This document shows, piece after piece, positions 43,198-55,500 of a DNA stretch of 64,000 bases; the first letter of the stretch is position 1, and each line of letters begins with the position of its first letter. The notes below the pieces were generated by a model that did not search any database, was not told the DNA's origin, and worked only from the letters and a program-made list of their open reading frames with translations. Position numbers and translations under genes: made by a program. The DNA is from Lathyrus oleraceus (lineage: Eukaryota > Streptophyta > Magnoliopsida > Fabales > Fabaceae): positions 3,301,001 to 3,365,000 of the forward strand of contig NC_066579.1 in NCBI RefSeq assembly GCF_024323335.1, read 5' to 3'.

Positions 43198-44558
43198 TGA
43201 AATTCTAGTTATCAGACTTTGGATGTCACACTGGTTGTTATGACATCCAATTCTGCACAGACAGGGATTATGCAGAACTTAATTGTAAGTGCAGTAAATA
43301 ACACAAGTAATTGTTCACCCAGTTCAGTCCAACATGACCTACATCTGGGGGCTACCAAGCCAGGGAGGAAATCCACTATTAGTAGTATCAATTCAAAGCT
43401 AAACTCACCCGTTTACAACTTATCACTTAATCCCTACCCAATGCAATTTCAATCTTAATCTAAGATCAGAGTTCCTACTCACTCCCCCTCAATCACCTCA
43501 GTGATATTAAAAACACTTTGAAGTCACACTTCAAAAACAACTCTTGGTTATGCTTCACAGCTTAAACCAAGATACACAGCACTCACGCTTAAAAGCTTTG
43601 AGTGACACAACACTTACAACTCAATGAACACCCTATGCCAAAGCAATCATCTATTTGATAATGACTTGGCTTACAAGATACGTCTAATTCTAGACTCACA
43701 AAAATACAGCAGTGAAGTAAGATGGACACACTAAATCTTCACGCCTCAAAATCCCTGAAATTGAATGGAGGAATGCCTTCCTTTTTATATTGCAGCACCT
43801 GGGCTTTTGCACCTGTATTTTCCTGAATTTTAGGTCACATACGTTCCCTCAAATTCAATATTTAGGTTGCTAACAAATAGGCTATTTGTTAGGTTCATTG
43901 AATGTAGCTTGGTTGTTGATTTCCTGAATTTTCTCTAAGCTGTTGACTTCCTAAAGAATAGCCTGAGAAAGCTGTAACAGAAAACTGAACAACCTACAAT
44001 TTAGCATATGCTGTCAGGCATGAATGTCACGACATTCAGCTTGACATCAAGGTCCATATGCTGAGTCTGTTTTCCCAGAAAACAGACTGTACAAATCTGC
44101 TGACCTGTACATGATCAATATGACCATACTACAGTACCAGCTTACATTAGTAAATGTCAAAGTGTCCAACTTAACATTTACACAGTTGGCCTTAGGTTAG
44201 TTCTGTAATTCTCTTGAAGAACAAACTAACTAATATGCTGAAGTATAGCAGAACACCACTCTGCCCAATCTTCAGTAGCTGCTGTCAATGATGAATGTCA
44301 CAACATCCAGTTTGACATTCAATCAGTAGGCCTTATGCCAGGTCTGGTTCTTCCTTGATAACCAGACTGCAAGTGAATACTAAGTTCTAACAGAGCTTCT
44401 GTTCCTTAGTATCTGTTGACAGGTATGAATGTCACAGCATTCAATAATCCTGTGTTAGCTAGTCCTGCAGTAACTACAATGTAGTTACATATACATGTCA
44501 TGACATCAGTCAAGACATTTGTGTTTTACCATACAATGCAGCCAATTAAACACCTACA
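43198..44558 (-). repeat. SIRE 5' LTR, 1361 bp
   Basis: The direct repeat of 36391-37751, bounded by the target duplication AAGTC at 44559-44563. Transcription of the element would start here; TATAAAAAG lies at 43781-43789 on the - strand. Confidence 0.96.
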
Positions 44559-45021
44559 AAGTCGCCTAAGAAGCACTAGGGAATAAGGAGATTTAACTGA
44601 AGATTAGATAAGTCATTCCAAAGAGATTTTCTAGTGTCTGGTTGAAGAATAAATGACAGCTACACAAAAATTAATGGAATATTCTTACATAAGAAATGAT
44701 ACAAACTTGTTAGAAGATGAGAGAATTTGAGGGCTATACTTAGTGGAGCAAATGCACCATAGGTTTGGAAGTCTAGGTGACTGGTTTTGGTGGTAAACAA
44801 TTTGAGGTTTAAAGAGTCCAGAAAGTTAGGGGGAGAATTCCAAATTCATACGGGGCTTGCTAGAAACCATAAGTAAGGTTTGTGGGTTCTAAGCATGTTT
44901 TTAAGGAGATTTGTTAGAAGTAGAATCTATGCAGATAGGTATACCAACACTACTTGCTATTGCAAAAATAATTTTGGGACTTTAGTATTTCTGGGAAAGC
45001 CGATGAATATGGATCCTAATG
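44559..45021 (-). pseudogene. LINE B endonuclease start region
   Basis: Collinear with LINE A at 22765-23165. On the - strand the segment with SPRNT and INLLKNMLRTHKPN resembles the first helix and strand of LINE endonucleases. Similarity between the copies stops at GGATCCTAA here and GAATCCTAG in copy A, so this may be close to the original ORF2 start. Confidence 0.65.
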
Positions 45022-45094
45022 AAATATTGAAATTGATTACTCCATTCGTACCCTGTTGTTACACCGTTTAGACTAAGGCATTATCATCCGGTAA

Positions 45095-47662
45095 ATGCGA
45101 AGAACCCGTAGTACCAGAAATTTAGTAGATCCTTTAGCGGAACACGAACGTTACACTCGTACACGCCTCTTACTCATCCGAATTAAGAAAGCTATGGCCG
45201 AGAATCGCGACCGGAGACCTCGTAAGGAATTTGCCCAACCCTCTGAAGAGGAACCTAGTTCGAGTATAGTAAACCCCCTCATTCCTGCCAACAATTTCGA
45301 ACTAAAACCATCTTTACTGCAATTAGTGCAACAGAACCAATTCGCGGGTCTCGCTACTGAGAACCTAAATCAACATTTAAAGGTCTTTATCCAACTTGCC
45401 GACACTTTTAAATCCAACGGCGCTTCACCTGATGCGATTCGTTTGATATTATTTCCTTTCTCTCTCAGGGATAGAGCACGTTCATGGTTGGATTCACTTC
45501 TAGATAATTCAATAACCACCTGGGAAGACCTTAGGAGAGTATTCCTTGCTAGATATTTTCCCCCCAGTAAGACTGTTGTTCTTCGAAACCAAATAACTAG
45601 ATTTACTCAAAACCAAGGAGAATCACTTTTTGAAGCCTGGGAGAGATATAAAGAGATGTTAAGAGTTTGCCCACACCATGGCATAGAACAATGGTTGATC
45701 GTTCATACCTTCTACAATGGACTCCATTATATAACAAAAATGAGCATCGACGCTGTCGCAGGTGGCACGCTGATGAACAAACCTTACCCTGAAGCTTGTG
45801 ACCTAATTGAGGATATGGCCCAAAACCATTACCAATGGGGAACTGAACGAGCATCAATAGAGAAAAAGGAGACCCAAGGTGGATTACATGAGATAAGCTC
45901 TATGGACATGATGCAGGCGAAAATGGACGCTTTAGCCCTTAAGGTCAAACATGTGTCTACAAACACTAACACCGCAGCGGTAGTCCACACAGAGTGTGAA
46001 CTCTGTGGATCTAAAGGACACGAATCAGCATAGTGTAACCTTTTAAACGACCTGAACACCGACCAAGCGAATTACACCCAAGGTAACCCATTTTCAAACA
46101 CTTACAACCCTGGATGGAAGAATCACCCGAATTTTTCCTATAAAAACTAGAACCCTATCCAAAATTATGCACCTCAGAGACCACAAGGTTATCAAGCCCA
46201 AAAACCAAGTCAACCTATGCAAGTTGTGCCCCAGAAGCCTAACCTTGAGAAGATCATAGAGAGCTTTATATCAGGCCAGACTCAGCGAAATAAAGAATTC
46301 CTAAACCAGAACATTCACGTAAACGAACTGATAACGCAATTAGGGACCAAGGTTGATCAGATAATCACTCACAACAAGATGCTTGAAACCCAGATCTCAC
46401 AAGTAGCACAAAACCAAGCCCCACAAACTACACCTGGAGGGAAATTCCCTGGACAACCTCAACTCAACCCTCGAGGACAAGCTAACGCTATCTCATTACG
46501 AAGTGGGACCGCTTACGAAGGGCCTCATAACCCAGCAATGAGCGAGTCCAAAACTTCTAAAGGAAATATACCTACCAACCAAGAAGAGGAACCGATGGAA
46601 CCCGAAAAACAAGCCGACCAAGAAGGTGAAGCCAAGGATAAAACTTACAAACCACCACCCCCGTACAAACCACCAATCCCATATCCGCAAAGACTTAAAC
46701 AAACCAAAATCAATAACCAATATCAAAAATTTATAAAAGTAATAGAGAAGCTTCATGTAGAGATTCCTTTTACCGAAACCATCACCCAAATTCCGTTTTA
46801 TGCCAAATTTCTCAAAGAGATCTTAACCAACAAGCGTAGGCTTGACGATCCCAAACCCTTGGAATGCAACTTTATTTCTGAGAATAAACTTGCTAAGAAG
46901 GAGAAAGACCCTGGAAGTTTTTCTATACCTTGCATTCTAGGGAGTCATGTGATCGACAAAGCTTTCCTAAACTTAGGCGCTAGTGTGAGTTTAATTCCCT
47001 TAGTTGTATGTACAAGGTTAAACTTAGGAGAATTACAACCAACTAAGATGTCCCTCCAATTAGCCGATAGGTCTGTTAAGTACCCTGTAGGCATTTTAGA
47101 AGACATCCCAGTTAGGGTCGGTCAACTTTATATCCCAACAGACTTTATGGTCATGGATATTAAGAAAGACGACGATATCCCTATCCTTTTAGGTAGACCA
47201 TTTTTATCAACAACCGGGGCTATAATAGATCTTAAAAGAGGAAAATTAACTTTCGAAGTAGGGGATGAAAAGATAGAGTTTATTCTTTCAAAGTTCCTGA
47301 TGGCACCAATCATAGGAGACACATGTTACGCGATCGATATCATAGATGAATGCATAAGGGAATTTGATCAAGAAGAACCTGTGATCGAACCATTTTCAAA
47401 CTCGAATGAAAAGGATGACGAGCTAAAGAAAATAGAACCTCACACTAACGAATGTTTGGATCTTACTCCAGACCTTTCACCAAATTCTCAAAAGCCAGCT
47501 CAAGAACTTAAGGAATTAACCAAGAACCTAAGATATGAGTTATTGGATAAAGAAATGAACCGCCCAGTAATAGTTAGTGCCACCTTAAACCAAGACGAGA
47601 CAAACCGACTCTTGAATGTTTTTACGAAGATACCCCTCTGCCTTAGGATACAAAATCTCTGA
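45095..47662 (+). pseudogene. Athila C1 gag-protease, broken
   Basis: One frame runs from 45095 to a frameshift near 47617 with two in-frame stops (TAG at 46031-46033 and 46148-46150). The gag domain spans about residues 70-250 (NHLKVF-like, RDRARSWLDSL, WERYKEMLRVCPHHG). A CCHC knuckle, CELCGSKGHESA, is broken by the first stop just before its last Cys. Around 46950-47230 the protease-like segment LGASVSLIPLVVC and IPILLGRPFLSTTGAIID is intact. A one-base gain in a T-run (GTTTTTACG versus GTTTTACG in C2) shifts the frame near 47617. The gag domain retains a block (RDRARSWLDSLLDNSITTW) that C2 has lost. Confidence 0.85.
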
Positions 47663-48988
47663 TTTAAAAGGTATAAGCCCATCCGTGTGTATGCACAGGA
47701 TCTCGCTAGAGGAGGATTCAAAACCTTCCAGAGAACATCAGAGAAGAATCAACCCTGTAATGAGTGAGGTGGTAAAGAAGGAAGTCCTTAAACTGCTAGA
47801 AGCTCGTATAATCTATCAGATCTCCGATAGTAAATGGGTAAGTCCTGTACACGTGGTACCCAAAAAGGGAGGCGTCACAGTCGTGCAGAACGAGAAGGGA
47901 GAGCATGTAGCTAAACGTATAGAAGGCGGATGTCGTATGTTCATAGATTATAGGAAGCTCAATAAGGCAACTAGGAAAGACCATTTCCCCCTTCCATTCA
48001 TAGATCAAATGCTTGAGCGTCTTGCTAGACACTCTTACTTTTGTTATCTTGATGGATATTCTGGATTTTTCCAAACACCCATACACCCCGAGGATCAAGA
48101 GAAAACAACCTTCATCTTTCCTTACAGAACGTTTGCTTACAGACGAATACCGTTTGGACTCTACAATGCGCCAGCTACTTTCCAACTTTGTATGATGTCA
48201 ATCTTCGCGGATTATCTCGACGGAATTATGGAAGTATTTATGGAGGATTTCTCGATGTATGGGTTCGACTTTGAGAATTGCCTCATTAATCTGGAGAGAA
48301 TCCTAGAGAGATGCGTAGAAGTTAACCTTGTGTTAAACTGGGAGAAGTGCCACTTTTTGGTTAAAGAAGGCATAGTGTTAGGACATATAATATCTAAAAG
48401 AGGCATTGAGGTCGACAAAGCAAAGATAGAAGTAATAGAAAACCTTAACCCTCCTAAGACAGTTAGAGAAGTCTGAAGTTTTCTTGGACACGTCGGTTTC
48501 TACCGATGCTTCATCAAAGATTTCTCTAAAATAACAAAACCCCTGACCGGTCTTCTGATGAAAGACATTGAATTCATTTTCGATGAAAAATGTATCGAAG
48601 CCTTTAATCAGTTAAAACAAGCGCTAATTTCAGCACCCATTTTACAAACTCCGGATTGGACTAAACCCTCCGAAATAATGTGTGATGCTAGCGATTTCGC
48701 TATAGGAGCTGTTTCGCTATAGAACCCTAGATGTTGCTCAACTAAATTATACAACAACAGAGAAGGAACTCCTAACTGTGGTCTTTGCAATTGATAAATT
48801 TAGGTCTTATCTCGTCGGATCTAAGATTATAGTCTATACAGACCATGCCGCTATCCATTACCTTCTAAGCAAAAAGGATGCAAAGCCTAGATTACTCAGA
48901 TGGATCCTTTTGCTACAAGAATTTGACTTAGATATTAGAGACAAAAAAGGAACAGAAAACATAGTTGTTGACCATCTTTCCAGACTAG
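47616..48988 (+). pseudogene. Athila C1 reverse transcriptase-RNase H, broken
   Basis: RT reads open from 47616 to a TGA at 48474, where C2 has CGA (C to T change). It has [36 protein letters not shown] and PFGLYNAPATFQ. The catalytic motif is FMEDF at 48237-48251; C2 has FMDDF, so the first catalytic Asp is replaced by Glu. After the stop, similarity continues (SFLGHVGFYRCFIKDF) to a deletion of roughly 50 bp near 48715. RNase H then runs to 48988 ([34 protein letters not shown]). It cannot make active enzyme. Confidence 0.85.
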
Positions 48989-50720
48989 TGATAACACGAA
49001 AATTTACCGTATTTTCGACTCCGATTTCACATGCATTCTAGTTGTTTTATTATCATTTTGTTGTGTTATTGCTATGTTTTTCTTTGTTTTCAGGTTTTTA
49101 CTTTAATCGGATCCCCGATCGAGAAAAGGAGCGAAAAAGAGCCAAAAACCTTAAAATTCAGCATTTTGTTCTTGTGGCCTACCCCATGGCTGGCGCCATA
49201 GACCCTTCCATGACGTGTCCAAGCTCAACTTCCCTCAACTCCCACGTTCCCCACTACCTCCACTAAGGCGCCTCACTTTGGCCTTGTGGCGGGCGCCATG
49301 GCCTTGTGGCGGGTGCCACAAGAGGAAAATAGTTTCCCTCCCATTTTCAAGTTGAAGGGCATCCAAGTCATTTCCATCTTTTTACTTGCTTATAAATAGA
49401 AACTCGAATTCACTTTTACAATCATCCAAACTTAGAGCAGAGGAAAACTCAGAGCAACTTTGTTTCACTTGGGCATATATTCATTTTTATAAAGTGGTAA
49501 TCGCTACGCATTGGAGTGTTACCACAATTGTGTAATCGAGTCTGTGATAGAGTCTGTAATCGAGTTTGGAGCACTTTGGAAGGAAGTTAATCCTGCCGCC
49601 ATTTTCATTTCCGCTTTGCAATTTATTCAACCCTCCGATTGGAGCAGGTTTTTATTACTTGTCTTTATCTTATTTATTTTCCCGCACTCGCTTTACTTTA
49701 TTTATTTCTCGCACTCGCTTTACTTTTATTTATTTCCTCGCACTCACTTTACTTTATTTATTTTCCCGCACTCGCTTTACTTTTATTTATTTTCTCGCAC
49801 TCGCTTTACTTTTATTTATTTCTCGCACTCGCTTTACTTTTATTTATTTCCTCGCACTCGCTTTAAATTTATTTATTTCTCGCACTCGCACTACTTTTAT
49901 TTACTTTCCGCACTCGCACTACTTTTATTTATTTTAATGCACTTTTACTTTACCATGTCTAACTAAATCTATAAGGTTAGAATGTAAGGATCATAATTAA
50001 ACCAGTAATCCGTACAATTGTTCGTAGAAACACTTAAGGGCTATTTTAACTTTCAACTTAAGTTTTCCAGCACTTCAACTCTGTTGGGTAAGATCGAAAG
50101 CCGTCCAACGTCTTTTTAAACTTAATTGTTTTTAACTATTTCAAAAACAGCGAAAGCGCTTTGTTTAGTTCATTAGGAGATTTTAACATTAAGAAGAAAA
50201 GAGATTTTAAAACTATTTTCGGACGCGTTTATAAGTTTAGAGTCTGGTTCGTGAGAACCTCTTTTGGTTAAGAAATCCAGGTTATAATACTTTTCAACTT
50301 AGTCAAGATACTATATTTCTTAAAAATAGGTTTACTACTCTAACGCAATGCGCGCCTTTTTATAAGTGACAATAAGAGGGTTTGATTAGAGAGTACAACT
50401 CGGTTCTGAATACGCGAAAGCGACAGTTCCTGTTAAATTAGTTCTTTTCAAAGTATGAAACACTGCCCATAAGTAGCTCTACTAGCAAGTACTTGGATTA
50501 TTAATTGATTACGTGAATTACATTTCGACCCTGTCTTTATTAATTAAATTTATTTCAATACTTTACTTTTCATTGCACACTCTAAAAAAACACCTATTTT
50601 GATTGCCTTTGATAAACACCATAACGACAGATAACGATAGATTGACACTTGGTCTCTGTGGATTCGATAATCTTTTATATTACTCTGACGCGTTCGTATA
50701 CTTGCGAAAAGCACGCATCA
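48989..50720 (+). repeat. Athila C2 5' LTR, 1732 bp
   Basis: It starts TGATAACACGAAAATTT and ends GCACGCATCA. It contains GC-rich GTGGCGGGCGCCATGG near 49280-49310, TATAAATAG at 49391-49399, and a minisatellite at 49680-49945. Its overall plan matches the solo LTR at 34507-36001. Confidence 0.93.
49677..49945 (+). repeat. 25-28 bp minisatellite in the Athila LTR
   Basis: About ten units of the type CGCACTCGCTTTACTTTTAT plus TTATTT(CCT), with small length changes. The solo LTR has three related but distinct units (TCCACGCTTTACTTTATTTA) at 35150-35230, showing that this LTR segment expands and diverges. Confidence 0.9.
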
Positions 50721-50726
50721 AGTTTT

Positions 50727-50744
50727 TGGCGTCGTTGTCGGGGA
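50727..50744 (+). other. Athila primer binding site, tRNA-Asp type
   Basis: TGGCGTCGTTGTCGGGGA lies 6 bp after the LTR. It matches the Athila consensus TGGCGCCGTTGCCGGGGA at all but two positions, both C to T. Confidence 0.85.
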
Positions 50745-50811
50745 CCAATTTCGTCAAATTTCATTTCCATGTTGTTATATCGTTTAGACTTAGGCTATTT
50801 CCCGCCGATCA

Positions 50812-52500
50812 ATGCGAAGAACTCGCAGCACCGGAAGTTTAAGCTTAGTATACCCTCTGGCGGAACCTGAACGTTACGCTCGCGCTCGTTTATTCTTTCA
50901 TAGAATTAAGAGAGTTATGGCCGAAGATCAAAACCAAAGACCTCTTAAGGACTTCACTCAACCATCAAATGAAGAACCTAGTTCTAGTATAGTAAACCCA
51001 ACCATCCCAGCTAATAATTTTGAACTTAAACCATCCCTGTTACAACTAGTGCAACAGAGACAATTCGCAGGTCTCGCTACTGAGAACCCAAACCAACATT
51101 TAAAAATATTTCTTCAATTAGCAGACACTTTTAAAACCAATGGAGCTTCTCCTGAGGCAATACGTTTAAGATTAATTCCATTACGACTTGGGATAACCTT
51201 AGAAGAGTTTTTCTTGCTAGATATTTTCCCCCGAGTAAAACCGCTGTTCTTCGAAACCATATAACTAGATTTACCCAAAACCAAGGAGAATCGTTGTTCG
51301 AAGCTTGGGAGAGATATAAAGAGTTGTTACGAGCATGCCCACATCATGGTTTAGAAAATTGGTTAATCATTCAAACCTTCTATAATGGACTTCATTACAA
51401 CACAAAGATGACCATCGACGCTGCCGCAGGCAGTGCTCTGATGAACAAACCTTATCCTGAAGCTAGTGCCCTCATCGAAGATATGGCTCAAAACCATCAA
51501 TCATGGGGAGTCGAACGAGCGACAGTTGAGAAGAAGGAAGCCCAAGGAGGAGTGCATGAACTAAGCTCTATAGACATGATGCAAGCTAAAATGGACGCAT
51601 TAGCCCTCAAAGTCGAGCATATGTGCATAAACCCGAATACTGTAGCCGCAGTTTCGTCGGATTGTGAGATATGTGGAACCAAAGGACACCAATCTGCAGA
51701 ATGCAGTCTATTAAACGAAACCCACTCTGAGCAAGTGAACTACACCCAAGGGAACCCATATTCGAATACCTATAACCCTGGATGGAGGAATCACCCGAAC
51801 TTCTCCTTTAAAAACAATAACCCTATTCAAAATAACGCACCTCCGAGACCTAGTTATCAAGCCCCAAGATCAAATCAACCTATGCAACCTGTGCCACCAA
51901 AGCCGAGCCTTGAGAAAATTATGGAAAATTTTATCACCGCTCAAACCCAACAAAACAAGGAGTTCATGAACCAAAACATTCATGTTAACGAATTGATTAC
52001 TCAGTTAGGAACCAAGGTTGACCAAATAGTTACTCATACCAAGATGCTTGAAACCCAGATCTCTCAGGTAGCTTTAAACCAAGCCCCTCAGACTACACCT
52101 GGAGGACAATTCCCTGGACAACCTCAACAAAATCCGAGAGGACAAGCCAATGCCATTACCCTACGAAGTGGGAACGCCTATGATGAGCCACCAAACCCTA
52201 TATTGAGTGAACCCGAAACTTCTAAGGAATGTACCAAACCCACAGACGAAGTAAAGGAACCAGAGGAATCTGAAAACTAGGAAGGTCGAGAAAAAGGAGA
52301 AGAACCTAAAGACAAAACTTACGTACCACCCCCGCCGTATAAACCACCTATACCATATCCGCAAAGACTCAAACAAACCCAGATCAATAAACAGTATCAA
52401 AAATTTATTAAAGTTATAGAAAAACTTCATGTAGAAATCCCTTTCACAGAAGCCATCACCCAAATACCTTCTAATGCAAATTTTCTCAAAGACATCCTTA
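50812..52500 (+). pseudogene. gag: Athila C2 gag, frameshifted
   Basis: Gag starts at 50812 (MRRTRSTGS; a second ATG at 50917 gives MAEDQN). Near 51176-51186 roughly 65 bp present in C1 are missing, which shifts the frame and removes the RDRARSWLDSL block. From 51265 a second frame carries the rest of gag: FEAWERYKELLRACPHHG, the intact CCHC knuckle CEICGTKGHQSAEC (51664-51705) and the repeated-glutamine region around MNQNIHVNELITQLGTKVDQ. TAG at 52278-52280 interrupts it just before protease. From 51265 to 56090 gag and pol share one frame, so the original element encoded a gag-pol fusion. Confidence 0.87.
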
Positions 52501-55500
52501 CCAACAAACGTAGACTTGACGATCCGAAGCCTTTGGAATGTAATGCTATTTCCGAGGACAAATTAGAAAAGAAAGATAAAGATACTGGAAATTTCTCCAT
52601 TCCTTGCCTTTTGGGTAATCATGTCATCGAAAAAGCTTTTCTAGACTTAGGAGCTAGTGTGAGCCTAATGCCTTTAGCAGTTTGTGAGAGGTTAAACTTA
52701 GGAGAATTACAGCCCACTAAGATGTCACTTCAGTTAGCTGATAGATCTGTTAAGTATCCGATAGGCATTTTAGAAGATGTTCCTGTTAGGATAGGTCAGT
52801 TATTTATCCCTACTGATTTTGTTGTCATGGACATCAAAGAGGACAATGATATACCAATCCTTCTAGGTAGACCATTCTTATCGACTGCAGGAGCCATAAT
52901 AGATGTCAAGAAAGGAAAGTTGACATTTGAGGTAGGTGACGAGAAAATAGAATTTATACTTTCGAAATTTCTTATGGCACCTGTAATGGGAGATTCGTGT
53001 TATGCCTTAGATATCATTGATGAATGTGTTAGAGAATTAGAACAAAAAGAAATTATAAAAACAATTAAGTTACCATCAACTCTCATAAGGGAAGATGATG
53101 ACTTTAAGAAACCTTACATCGATGATAACCTTTACGAATGTTTATCCCTTACCCCAGATCCTATGCCATGCCCTAAGAAACTAACCTTAGAATTTAAGGA
53201 ACTACCTAAGAACCTGAGATATGAGTTCCTCGATGAAAAGATGAACCATCCAGTTATAGTTAGTGCTACCTTGAGCCAAGAGGAAACGAACCAACTTTCA
53301 GACGTTTTACGAAGATATCCCTCAGTCTTAGGATATAATATCTCTGACCTGAAAGGTATAAGCCCATCTGTATGCATGCATTGGATTTCACTAGAATAAG
53401 ATTCAAAACCCTCTAGGGAACATCAGAGAAGAATAAACCCTATAATGAGTGATGTTGTTAAGAAGGAAGTTCTTAAGTTACTTGAGGCAGGTATAATCTA
53501 TCAGATCTCGGATAGTAAGTGGGTGAGCCTTGTGCATGTAGTACCTAAAAAGGGAGGCATCACAGTCGTGAAAAACGATAAAGGCGAACATGTAGCAAAA
53601 CGTTTAGAAGGAGGATGGCGGATGTGTATAGATTATAGAAAATTAAATAAAGCAACTAGGAATGATCATTTCCCTTTACCATTTATAGACCAGATGTTGG
53701 AGCTTCTAGCCAGACACTCTTACTTCTGCTATCTAGATGGATATTCTGGATTCTTCCAAATACCTATCCACCCCGAAGATCAAGAAAAAACTACCTTTAC
53801 ATGCCCTTATGGAACTTTTGCCTACAGACGAATGTCGTTCGGCCTCTGTAATGCCCCAGCTACTTTCCAACGCTGCATGATGTCAATCTTTTCAGATTAC
53901 CTAGATGGTATCATGGAAGTGTTTATGGATGATTTCTCGGTTTACGGATTTGATTTCCATAATTATCTTGCTAACCTTGAGAAAATCCTGGAGAGATGCG
54001 TGGAGGTGAACCTCGTGCTAAACTGGGAAAAATGTCATTTGATGGTAACCGAAGGAATAGTTTTAGGACATATAGTTTCTGAAAAAGGTATAGAGGTAGA
54101 TAAAGCTAAAATAGAAGTTATAGAAAACCTAAAACCCCCAAAAACCATCAGAGAAGTCCGAAGCTTTCTTGGACACGCTGGATTCTACCGGCGTTTTATT
54201 AAAGACTTCTCCAAAATAACTAAACCTTTAACTGAACTTTTAATGAAAGATGCTGAATTCATTTTCGATGAAAAATGTAATGACGCATTTAATCTTTTAA
54301 AGCAAGCATTAGTATCTGCACCCATTATGAAACCACCTGATTGGTCAGAACCTTTTCAGATAATGTGCGATGCTAGTGAATATGCAGTTGGAGCCGTTCT
54401 AGGACAAAGGAAAGATAAAAAATTACATGCCATTTATTATGCCAGTAGAACCCTAGATGTTGCCCAACTTAACTACGCAACAACTGAAAAAGAATTACTC
54501 GTTGTAGTTTTCGCTATAGACAAATTTAGATCTTATCTAGTAGGAACAAAAATTATAGTTTACACCGATCATGCTGTCATTCGTTACCTATTAAGTAAAA
54601 AAGATGCCAAGCCCAGGTTACTCCGATGGATTCTATTACTACAAGAGTTTGATTTAGACATAAGAGACAAAAAAGGCACTGAAAATGTAGTAGCCGATCA
54701 CCTTTCTAGGTTAGAACATCTAAAACCTGAACTAGTACCCATAAATGATGATTTTGCCTATGATAGACTGATCGCTAGAGTAGAAACCATTAAAGATAAT
54801 AACCTAGATCCTTATGAGCACCCCCAAAATTCTTTAGCAATAAGTAACGTACCCTTGTATGCAGATTTCGGTAATTACCTAGTTGCTGATATAGTACCCC
54901 CTGATCTTGATTACCACCGCAAGAAGAAATTCTTACACGATGTGAGAAACTTCTATTGGGACGAACCGCTCCTTTTCAAAAGGGGTAAAGATGGCATTTT
55001 TCGCCGTTGCGTTCCAGAAGAAGAGGTAAATAATATTATCGAGCATTGTCATTCAGCACCTTATGGTGGACTTGCGAGCACCTCTAAGACATACGCCAAG
55101 ATTCTTCAAGCTGGCCTATTCTGGCCCACCATGTGGTGTGATGCCTAGGCTTGCATTGTCAAGTGTGATAGATGCCAACGGACTGGAAACATTTCAAGGC
55201 GTGATGAAATGCCTCTAAGAAACATTCAGGAAGTAGAACTCTTTGACGTATGGGGTATAGATTTCATGGGACCTTTTCCACCATCCTTAGGAAACAGACA
55301 TATCTTAGTAGCTGTAGACTATGTGTCTAAGTGGATTGAAGCTATAGCTGCACCCACAAACGACACTAGGGTAGTAATCAAACTATTTTAAAACTATATA
55401 TTCCCTAGATTTGGAACACCATGTTTAGTCATAAGCGATGGAGGATCACACTTTATATCGAGAATATTTGACAAACTTTTAAGAAAATATGGAGTTAGGC

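Larger units (their letters stand above)
36391..44558 (-). mobile_element. full-length SIRE/Maximus-type Ty1/copia retrotransposon
   Basis: An 8168-bp element on the - strand has two 1361-bp LTRs with no difference that I could find, a primer site, one uninterrupted 1562-codon gag-pol frame, a short in-frame extension beyond pol, and a polypurine tract. The perfect 5-bp duplication AAGTC flanks it (36386-36390 and 44559-44563), and LINE A shows the uninterrupted target. Everything visible is consistent with a recently inserted, potentially autonomous copy. It lacks the long envelope-like frame of classical SIRE1. Confidence 0.95.
32736..45021 (-). mobile_element. LINE copy B, split by a solo LTR and a SIRE element
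   Basis: The three LINE pieces are 32736-34506, 36002-36390 and 44559-45021 on the - strand. Joined in order they are collinear with LINE copy A. Copy B extends further into the RT C-terminal side of 33000 than the sequenced overlap of A shows intact, and it keeps about 57 bp near 44680-44735 that A lacks. It lacks the copia insertion of A at 33809 and thereby shows the pre-insertion sequence. Its 3' tail is missing at about 32736, where the copia leader starts. Confidence 0.85.
45022..48988 (+). mobile_element. Athila-type element copy C1, internal fragment
   Basis: It is a gag-to-RNase H fragment without LTR or primer site at its left end. The left boundary at LINE B lies within what is leader in copy C2 (compare 45055-45100 with 50770-50820). 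Its right end is the start of the C2 LTR at 48989, so C2 seems to have inserted into C1; the right-hand remainder of C1 is not seen. It is collinear with C2 over its length. Confidence 0.85.

Noticed and set aside
49511..49966. 151-codon frame rich in Phe, Tyr and Leu that looks like a membrane protein
   Set aside because: It is a translation of the LTR minisatellite; three frames over the same DNA are all open.
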